Below are positions 56,348 to 64,000 of a stretch of DNA of 64,000 nt, in pieces. This DNA is from Acanthosoma haemorrhoidale. Taxonomy: Eukaryota > Arthropoda > Insecta > Hemiptera > Acanthosomatidae. Made by a program: the position numbers and the translations under genes. The DNA is taken from the NCBI GenBank assembly GCA_930367205.1, contig CAKNEZ010000011.1, forward strand, positions 557,001 to 621,000. The letters run 5' to 3'. Within the stretch, counting starts at the first letter, position 1; the number at the start of each line of letters is the position of its first letter. Below the pieces are notes generated by a model. That model had not been told where the DNA came from, ran no database searches, and was given only the letters and a program-made list of their open reading frames with translations.

Positions 56348-59300
56348 TATCTAAGAAACAAATAACATACTTACGATTGCTGTATGAAAGCTTCCACACC
56401 TGTGCGAGGAATGAAATTTTCCTAGGGCTCTTATACTCCTTTTCCTGAGAAGAGGGGGAAACCATAGCTATTAATTTATATTTTGCCATCTGCTTTATAT
56501 TCTCACAATATTAATTTCTTACCTTTCGACGCCAGAAGAGTCTTATCTTCACACATGTAATCCAGTAAAATTTAACCATCAACGATGTAAATCTCCAGTT
56601 TATAAACTCATGTATAGCACAGAAGGATATTAAAATTTTATTTTTATTTTTATTCTACATTCGTATGTAAGCCTTGAGATTGATGAACAGCATCAATCCC
56701 CTTCGAGCCTTCGCAGGCAACAGTCAGCGAGCCTTCGCATACGTTTTGCATAAATTTAAATTAATTAAAACCCTGTCGTGTGGGTCTAGCGAACCCCGGG
56801 CCCCGTCTTTTTCACATCAGAACACAATAGAAAACCGGTTTCCCCCACCATGGAACACCATCCTCCCTGCTCTTTTCCCGAATTACCTCTACTCCCTCAA
56901 CATTCTCGAGTTTAGAAGGTTGATTATTATTGGGTGGGAGAATACTGGCAGAATTTTCACATTCGCTCAATTTCTAAAAATATATAATATATTCAATCGA
57001 TTGACATTATGTCATTAAAATCATATATTTTTAATAATTAGGGTCAGTCACCTATGTGAGACATCACTTACTGGCCGAAGTTAAGCTATGAGGCTCGACT
57101 ATAGTGTTTTGCTGAAAAGAATTAGACATTGTCATTTATGAATCCCCGGAGGGATTTCCAAAAATTGCCTTTAGGACTGGTATTGCACAGTCCCTTGGCG
57201 GGGTATTGGTAAAGTTTTCAATAAGCAATAATTGCACCTCAGTAGAACTTCATCGGTTACAATAATGCCACTGCGCAAGGTTAATCCAATTATCGCAAAT
57301 TCGGTAAGTTATCAAATCAGGGCAGACGAAAATTCCGGGAAGTAAGGTACGTTACAAGGACACCAGGGCACAAATAATTAATTTTAATGCTTTAAGTCGT
57401 CAATATATTGTTGCTCACTTCATATACAATGGTAATAAAAACTTCTAAATGTGATTTTAACTTGACTATAACGAGAGAAAATCCCCCAATCAAATAAAAC
57501 GATGTGAAAATTGAGGTATAGGTGGTACCTATGCCTGCGGTGCACTCTGGCGGTTGTTTTTACAAGCAGTAAGGGAGGGTGTCCTGAGGGTGAGTTGGGA
57601 CTCTCCCCATTCTACTTAATAGGGATGACTGTAGTGTCGTAACCGGTCGGTAGTGGCAATTGATTATTCTCACTTAGTCAACTACCTTAAAATCGATTAA
57701 TGATCAGAAAATTTTGATATATCAAACTGATACGTATAACTCAATAAGATGTTATAATAACATGTATAACACAAAAAGGATACATACAGATTGAGATCCA
57801 ACCAAGAAATCCACAAGGGCACAAAAGACCTAGAAACGGACATAAGAATAATAACTGGTGACGAGTAGTTTGTTTGTATCAACAAATTATGATTTGCGAA
57901 CAAGGAAAATTTTCCCCATAAAGAGGGATCAGAACTAACCTAGATCTACCCGAAATCGGACTTTCGACAATTCCTGGTATCCTGTAGATACGGTATCAGT
58001 AGTAGATATTTTCCTTCCTAAACAACGGTTATTAGTGATTTAATGTACTCGAATATAATTTAACGGCACTGTGTCATCGCATAGTTGGAAATGTATCGTT
58101 AACCCGAATTCCCATTAAGATCGGCAGTACAGGAATAAACAGTTGGCATACTTTACTAAGTATTAATATTCGAATATAAATCATCATATTCGATGATCAA
58201 GTAAAATCAGTCGAATAACTGTGAATCGCGATTGATCTGCTTCAGCATTTCGGCGTTGAAGCATTGCCTGGGAGAATATTCGCGTATCGTGCTAATTACC
58301 CACTTTTCAATCTGAGCCTAAAAACTATTTCGCCAAGTAGCCAAAATGTTTCGTGTAGATAAATATTGTCAATGAAGGACGTAAAGCGACGGTAAATGAT
58401 AATAACCACCATTTCAATTTTCGAACTTCTCGATGGCAACTATTCAGAAACTTAAAGCTAAAGGACTTGTGCTGATTTGAAAGTTTTCCGGTCAGAGTTT
58501 CTAATAAAATAGGTCAGGGTTTTAGCCTCACAGCATTGGATTGGATGAGGCAGGCTCAGCCATGACCAAGAAGAGAGGATCGGTCCGAGCTGGCATTAAT
58601 TAATCAGAAAGGGGAAGAAGATGGTTGTTGCGGTACGGCCGGTTGCCAACAATGGGATTGTGTTAGCAGCACAATAATGAGAACACTAATGGATCAGCCT
58701 CTCGGGTCCCGGTCCTAGTCCTGAGATGGGTCTCCTCGGTGACCGGCCCTTATTTCCCAGAGTGGCTTGTCGGCCCTCTCCGATCCCCAAAGGATGGCTT
58801 GTCTTGAACCAGTCGGTAGCGATGGATTTATATGCTAAGTTAATCACTCTAATAAGATATAAAAATAAGGCTCTCTCCTAGCTTTCAATAAAAAAACACT
58901 AAAAGAAGCGTTACAAGAGAAAGATAATAGTTAACTCGTGTTACAAATGTAGAGTAGGCTTGCGAACGTGAATATCCTATTCAAGTCAGTAACTCACTTA
59001 AATAACAATCAAAACTTCCAAGCAAATATCTAACAAGACCAACTAAAATACGCTCAGATTGTTGCCTTCTTTCCAAGAACATGCTATGAACTTGACCCAG
59101 TGACTGCTTTTAGGACCGTGTACGTTAATTACTTGTACCTCCGGACAAAATTCACTTAATGACGTGATTTGCGAAAAAAATTTCAAACTTATGTTATTAG
59201 GCAGGGAGTAAAGAAGTTTAATTCGGTACAAAACTTCGTATGGCAGAATGAGGCATTTTTTTCTTAACACCTTCATTGTGCTCCTGAAATACTTCAACGC

Positions 59301-59485
59301 AAAATACCATCACTTCATCTGAAACTGGGATTTTCAACACGATTTCAATTATCTCATTTTAATGGTCTCATAGTTATAGTCCACGAAAGTCCCAACATAT
59401 AGTACATACTATAAATTATAACATTAAAATATTTAGTTTGATGAAATAGGATGGGAAAATATTCAGGTATAACTTTTTTTTTTTT
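56348..59485. other. Gene-poor stretch without recognised elements
   Basis: An open plus-strand frame at 56674-57018 is compositionally mixed and unassigned. A GC-richer patch at 58540-58820 resembles no family I can name. Everything else is AT-rich. Confidence 0.4.
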
Positions 59486-59489
59486 CTTT

Positions 59490-59625
59490 TTTTTCTCCCC
59501 CTACCTGAGGCTGAGCCTCAATCGGGCTAGCCCCACAAGCCCGTGAAGCGGGCTCATGGGGTTACGTAGCCTGTGGTTTGCGTATTCCGCACCTTCGGTT
59601 ATTCTGTTTTGTTCCATTTATTCTA
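59490..59625 (-). mobile_element. Hairpin-rich retroelement-like end with A-rich tail
   Basis: On the minus strand: CCGAAGGTGCGGAATACGCA, then stems AGCCCGCTTCACGGGCT and GAGGCTCAGCCTC, then GGTAGGGGGAG followed by a long A-rich tail. A compact GC-rich structured segment with an A tail looks like a SINE or the 3' end of a LINE. Not identified. Confidence 0.45.
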
Positions 59626-60059
59626 AAAAAAAAAACACATGATAATGATATATAAAAAAGAAAGAAGAAAACACAAAACTAAAGTAAAGAGAAAAGAAAC
59701 ACCTCTAATAATATATTTGCAAATCCTAAACTAGCTATATATACATAGATTTTTTTTTTTTTTTTTTTTTTTTTCCCGTGCTGATATAGGTATAACCAAT
59801 CAATTAATGACAGTCATCAATTTATGGAGTTGGCAGAAATTTTCATTTCACTGGGCAAATCCAAATCATACAAGGTAACAGCACATATACTTGGCCATTT
59901 TATTTAATTTCGATATCAGCTTATAACAAATACAATGTTTTTTTTTTCTATTCAAAGTCCAAGAGAGACTCAAACGATGATTGGTATACCCCCGGTGTCC
60001 AGGCTCATTTTAAGAAGGTTTAATCAGCAAACTAATCAGTTAATTAACAGGAACTCGAG
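59626..60059. other. AT-rich stretch with poly(T) tracts
   Basis: T runs at about 59751-59774 and 59938-59948; nothing else recognised. Confidence 0.5.
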
Positions 60060-60398
60060 CATTATATCTCGTCAAGTCAATACAAGGGCCACGTCTCCAT
60101 GACTCCATCAATTGAACGGCCATAAGTAGTCATAAAGCCATGATTGACAAAGAGCGTCCCTGACAATTGATGCATGCGCATTTGCCCCACTGCACGCACA
60201 GTGCATTGAACAATGGACATGTAGTGGGGTTTTACACATTTATAAAACTCACAATACATTACATAACTTTTATATTTTAGGACAGAACACAAGGTACAAA
60301 TTTACATATCTTTTTTACACACACATGTGTTGTAGGTTATTTATTTGGCGGTCTCTATGGATACCAATCAATGCCAGCCGCCACATCACTCTCCCCCC
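60060..60398 (-). repeat. Probable 3' LTR of the gypsy element
   Basis: Directly after the pol stop on the minus strand is a polypurine tract (GGGGGGAGAG) followed by TGATGTGGCGGC, the expected PPT-LTR junction. The distal LTR boundary could not be fixed because the partner LTR is not in the window. AAATAAATAA within it may serve polyadenylation. Confidence 0.5.
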
Positions 60399-60408
60399 AG
60401 TAACTGTG

Positions 60409-61320
60409 TTACGTTCGAAATCGCGAGGGAAAATGCACTACTCTTCCCGAACGCGTCTTCTTCAAAGTTGCTTCAGGCTGCCCAGGATCCTCCGGTTCAT
60501 CTGCAGGTGGCCCAATAGATTGCTCCCGTGCCGAATCACTGTCATCACACAACAGATGCGCTGGCTTTAACCGGTCAAGCGATACATTTACTTCTTTACC
60601 CTTGATATTTAATGAGTAGTACTTCACTTCTGCTCGTCGAATGACAAGAAATGGGCCTTCATAAGGCTTTTCCAAACTTGCCCTTACCCGATCGACTCTA
60701 ACAAAGACGTGTGTCGCCTTTGATAAGTCTTTATGGATAAAGGTAGTAGTCCTGTTTTTGTGTTCCACCGGTCTTGGGCGCAGGCAGTCAATTTGCTGGC
60801 GCAGCATGCTGATGAATGTTGGTATATCCGAAGTGGCCCTGGGAGTCTCAAAGAAGTCACCTGGAAGTCTCAACGGTACTCCGTATACCATCTCTGCTAT
60901 GGTCGCTGACGCATCTTCATTTAGACAAGTTCGTACGCCTAAAAGAATAGTTGGAATCACTTGTGTCCACTGTTGTTTTCCGTGAGCTTTGATGGCTGAC
61001 TTCAGCACTCGGTGAAAACGCTCGATCTTTCCATTTGACTGCGGGTGGTACGCAGTTGTATGGTTTAGTTTTATTCCACAGATTGATGTCAATGATTTAA
61101 ATATTTCACATTTAAATTGTTTGCCTTGATCAGCAATTATAGTAGCAGGTGTTCCAAACTGACAGATCCAATGTTGGTAGAAATTCCGTGCAACGTTTTC
61201 AGCTGATGTCTCTTTCAAGGGAATAACTTCAGTCCATCCAGTAAATCGGTCGATACATGTTAAACAATGGGTGTATTCTTCAGATGGTGGCAGGGGTCCA
61301 ATTAGATCTATATGAACAGT
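60409..61320 (-). pseudogene. Gypsy integrase core and C-terminus
   Basis: Catalytic triad visible: D in VHIDLIGPLP, D in IIADQGKQFKC, E in HPQSNGKIERFHR, the standard DD35E arrangement. C-terminal part: MVYGVPLRLPGDFF, VFVRVDRVRASLEKPYEGPF, and the tail SGRVVHFPSRF before the stop at 60409. This part has no internal stop. Confidence 0.88.
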
Positions 61321-62060
61321 GGCAAATCTTTCTGAAGTGGTGTCTTCACATGTCTGGATACTTTGCTTTTTTGGCATGCGATACAGGCATTTGCCCATGA
61401 GCGCAAATTTTTTTTCATGTTTATCCAAACTGTCTTCGAACATATCAGCTTAGCCGTAGATCTGATTCCAGGGTGTGACATACTATGATAATGTTTGAAT
61501 ACATTATAACGAAAATCTTTTGGAATATATGGTCTAATTTCCTTTGTTGAAACATCACACCATAATTGGCTTCCGTTTTCAAGAGGGTAGGATTTGAAAA
61601 TCAATCCAATATTTGCAGAAGTACGCAGTTGTTGTAGTTCTTCATCATGTGTTTGCGCTTCTGCTATTTGGGTGAAATCAATTGCAGAGCATTCTTCTAG
61701 TCGAGACATGTAAGCTGCAATCATATTGTTTTTTCCTGAAACATGAACCAAGGTTGTTGTGAACTGGGAAATATATTGCAATTGTCGAAGTTGGCGAGGG
61801 GATGCTTTGTCGTTCTTTTGTTTCAATGCATAAATCAAAGGCTTATGATCTGTATATATTACAAATGACCTTCCCTCCAACAAATATTTAAAGTACTTGA
61901 TTGACATATGAATAGCTGTAAGTTCTCGGTCATATGTAGAGTATTTGCACTGTGTTTCAGAAAACTTTTTGGAAAAAAATCCAATAGGTATCCATGAACT
62001 ATTTTCCTATTGTTGCAGAGCAGCTCCAGCTGCCCAGTCAGATGCATCTACAGTGAGAAT
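61308..62060 (-). pseudogene. Gypsy RNase H and integrase zinc finger
   Basis: The RNase H start VDASDWAAGAALQQ (near 62050) is separated from RT by about 60 bases of foreign, internally repetitive sequence (TATGTTAA repeats) and followed by an in-frame TAG. Then come FFSKKFSETQCKYSTYDREL and IYTDHKPLIYAL, and the integrase finger HYHSMSHPGIRS...CIACQKSK (H-x3-H...C-x2-C). Frameshift to the integrase core near 61320. Confidence 0.82.
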
Positions 62061-62113
62061 TCACAATCAGGATTTTGGTATGTTAACAGAGCTATGTTAA
62101 GTACAGAGTAATG

Positions 62114-63124
62114 TTAACAGTGGTATGTTAAGGCTTGTTTGCTCTGTTGAAAATCTTCAATAGTTTCTGGTGTCCATACAATCTTAGTTTTATCATTTTT
62201 CTTAGCACCCTTAAGAAAATTAGTAAGATTTGCTAAATTGCCTGCAGCATGATGTAGATGCCTGCGATAGAAGTTCAGCATTCCTAAGTAAGACCTTAGG
62301 CGTTTTATAGTTCTTGGTAAATCATGGTTGACAATGGCACTCACTCTGTCAGGATCAGGTTTTGTACCATTTGACGAAATAAGGTAACGAAGAAAAATTA
62401 TATTTTCCAAACCAAACTCAGATTTACTGATGTTAATCCGGAGACCGTAATGGCTAAGTCGTTGAAATACTTGTGATAAGTGATGATTATGTTCTTCAGC
62501 ATTTGCAGAGGCAATGAGTATATCATCCAAATATGGGAAACAAAAATCCAGTCCTCTCAAAACTTTATTAATAAAACGTTGGAACGTACTAGGCGCATTG
62601 CGCAGTCCAAATGGCATAAGATTAAATTCATACAATCCAAAGGGCGTAATCAGGGCTGTTTTTTGTTTATCTTCTTCATTAAGAGGTATTTGATAGTAAG
62701 CTTGGCAAAGGTGTAATTTTGAGAAAATTGATTTATTTAGAAGAATTTGACTTACATCATCTATCCTCGGAATGGGGTACCTATCGGGTAGTGTCCTGTC
62801 ATTTAATCTTCTATAGACTCCACATACTCGCCATTGGCCATTTTTCTTCGTCACTATGTGTAGAGGGTTTGCCCATTGCGAACTGGAAGCTCGGATAATT
62901 CCATTGTTGAGTATGCTCTGAAATTCTTGTTTAGCAACTTGCAGCTTCTCTGGATATAATCTTCTTGGCTTGCTAAAAACAGGCGGTCCATCACAAATGA
63001 CAATGTGGTGCCTTACATCATGCTTGGCATTTACCTTCAATGAATATGGTTTGGTTAAATCTGGAAAATTGGTTAACAGATGTGAGAATTGACAGTTGGC
63101 TTTGAATGAACTCAATGGTTCCAT
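62114..63124 (-). pseudogene. Gypsy reverse transcriptase
   Basis: About 336 codons without internal stops. Seen: the entry motif (VFSKPRRLYPEKLQVAKQEF), IIRASSSQWANPLHIV, the first catalytic region (SIFSKLHLCQAYYQIPL, with His where gypsy RTs have Asp in the SKLDL motif), TPFGLYEFNLMPFGLRNAPS, and the catalytic FPYLDDILIAS. The loss of the first Asp alone would inactivate it. The upstream part (gag/pro) is absent, so the apparent start Met is not a real start. Confidence 0.85.
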
Positions 63125-63126
63125 TT

Positions 63127-63570
63127 CCTCGAATGCCTCTGGAAGAACATTTCATGAAGAGGATCAGGACCCAAAACTTTAGGGTACCTGATATTAGATT
63201 ATGGAGACTCCTGGGCACCAAGGTGGAGAAGCATGGCTTCTTTGCGATCCTGTCTGCCCCAGAGCCTAGCATGGAATACCTTGAGAAGCGGAAGCTTAAG
63301 CTGAACTATGGGTTCACTAAGGTCGCTCTCAGGGTATTGGATAAGAAGAAGCCGCCGAAAGTAGTACAGGAGAGGAAGCCGGCTGATAAGGTGGAGGAGG
63401 CAAGGAGCGATCCTGAGGCGGTGGAGTCGAAGGGGATCGCTACGACGAATTTGCCAACTCCTAAGGATGGCCCCAAGGCGATGACTATGGCGGCTGCGGG
63501 GGGTGGCCCCGTGGCGGGGGCTGGGGGGGAGGCGCGCTGGGTCTCGGCCCTCTGTGATGGGGAGGCCTAG
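63127..63570 (+). CDS. R1-like LINE ORF1, C-terminal part (DUF4780-like)
   Basis: The plus-strand frame reads RTQNFRVPDIRLWRLLGTK, GFFAILSAPEPSMEYLEKR and LNYGFTKVALRVL, like the DUF4780 domain found in ORF1 of insect non-LTR elements. A basic/acidic linker and an Ala/Gly-rich tail end at a stop at 63568-63570. The N-terminus is missing: the element starts at the junction with the gypsy RT, so the Met at 63106 is fortuitous. ORF2 follows 63 bases downstream. Confidence 0.65.
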   Translation, partial: PRMPLEEHFMKRIRTQNFRVPDIRLWRLLGTKVEKHGFFAILSAPEPSMEYLEKRKLKLNYGFTKVALRVLDKKKPPKVVQERKPADKVEEARSDPEAVESKGIATTNLPTPKDGPKAMTMAAAGGGPVAGAGGEARWVSALCDGEA

Positions 63571-63633
63571 GTTTGGCGCTGTCTCCCGGCGTCCGCCTCG
63601 GGGTGGCCCTCCGGGGGCCGGCGGGCACTGATC

Positions 63634-64000
63634 ATGGTGGTGAGGCTGCTGCAAATTAATCTACACCACTGTATTGCAGCATGTGGTGTTCTGCAGCAGT
63701 ATGTGAGAGGTAAGGATATTGATATTATTCTAATACAAGAACCTTACCTGTATAAGGGCAGGATGGGGGGGCTGGCGATGCGTGGGTATGAGATTATTTC
63801 TGTACCCGAGCGTGCCAGAGCCTGTATCCTGCATAAGAGCAGTCTTAAAATGCTGCCTCTATGGCAATATTGTTCTAGAGATTAAGCAGCAGCTCAAATC
63901 GCCCTCAACGAGGGAAATCAACGTGGGAGGTTGACGATTGCATCGGTCTACCTCCCATATGAAGAAAGAGTCCCGACCGAGGCACTTAGTAAGCTAACGG
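63634..64000 (+). pseudogene. R1-like LINE ORF2 start: AP endonuclease, with a stop
   Basis: Opens VVRLLQINLHHCIAACGVLQ (LQxN motif), then IDIILIQEPYLYKGRMGGL with the catalytic Glu in QEPY, and ARACIL. A TAA at 63883 interrupts the frame, which then continues as RGRLTIASVYLPYEE to the window end. This is the apurinic endonuclease that nicks target DNA in R1-type retrotransposition. The rest lies beyond 64000. Confidence 0.85.

Larger units (their letters stand above)
60400..63124 (-). mobile_element. Ty3/gypsy retrotransposon, pol and 3' end, 5' truncated
   Basis: Minus-strand pol in the gypsy order: RT, RNase H, integrase zinc finger, integrase core and C-terminal tail, then PPT and LTR start. 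Gag, protease and 5' LTR are missing: the sequence is cut at about 63124, where the R1-like LINE begins on the other strand. Confidence 0.92.

Overview
The window looks like AT-rich animal nuclear DNA, most likely from an insect. Coding segments are split by GT-AG introns, and nearly all other recognisable content is transposon debris of insect type: jockey-like, R1-like and I-like LINEs, Ty3/gypsy and Ty1/copia LTR elements, mariner, hAT and a virus-like DNA polymerase B cassette. No prokaryotic signals, tRNA, rRNA or CRISPR were seen. A hemipteran is possible, but I cannot place the species.

Host gene, 0.3-12.5 kb, minus strand. A chain of exons can be read with compatible splice phases (7963-7760, 7573-7330, 7097-7024, 6252-6154, 5627-5484, then three 3' exons). 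It encodes an unidentified Gln/Pro-rich, low-complexity protein with a charged helical stretch and an acidic tail. The three 3' exons lie in a 2443-bp unit that is tandemly repeated almost perfectly (1-2443, 2444-4886, partial 4887-5213), so the gene has two sets of terminal exons in this sequence. Candidate 5' exons lie at 10.6, 11.4 and 12.4 kb, plus a decayed exon copy at 11.9 kb.

Transposon-rich middle, 13.7-52.4 kb. It holds a broken hAT transposase with a 5'UTR intron (13.7-15.9 kb), a copia integrase/RT fragment (16.2-16.9 kb), a young internally deleted LTR retrotransposon with identical LTRs and a gag-pro -1 frameshift site (19.8-22.3 kb, minus), two copies of a TATA-bearing repeat module (22.6-23.5 kb minus, 31.6-32.1 kb plus) and a dead mariner (51.8-52.4 kb, minus). 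At least nine 5'-truncated copies of one jockey-like LINE (called A here) and about eight pieces of another (B) are scattered through the whole window. A few unidentified candidate exons lie at 30.6-30.8, 32.7-33.4 and 40.2-40.35 kb.

Virus-like cassette, 52.7-56.35 kb, minus strand. Four short-spaced ORFs run in one direction: a zinc-ribbon protein, a short unknown protein, a small basic protein split by a LINE insertion with a 9-bp target duplication, and the N-terminal/exonuclease part of a Polinton-type DNA polymerase B. All but the first are broken.

Right end, 56.35-64 kb. After a gene-poor stretch and a hairpin-rich repeat at 59.5 kb comes a minus-strand Ty3/gypsy pol (RT, RNase H, integrase) with a likely 3' LTR at 60.06-60.40 kb. 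It abuts the ORF1 tail and endonuclease start of an R1-like LINE that runs off the window.
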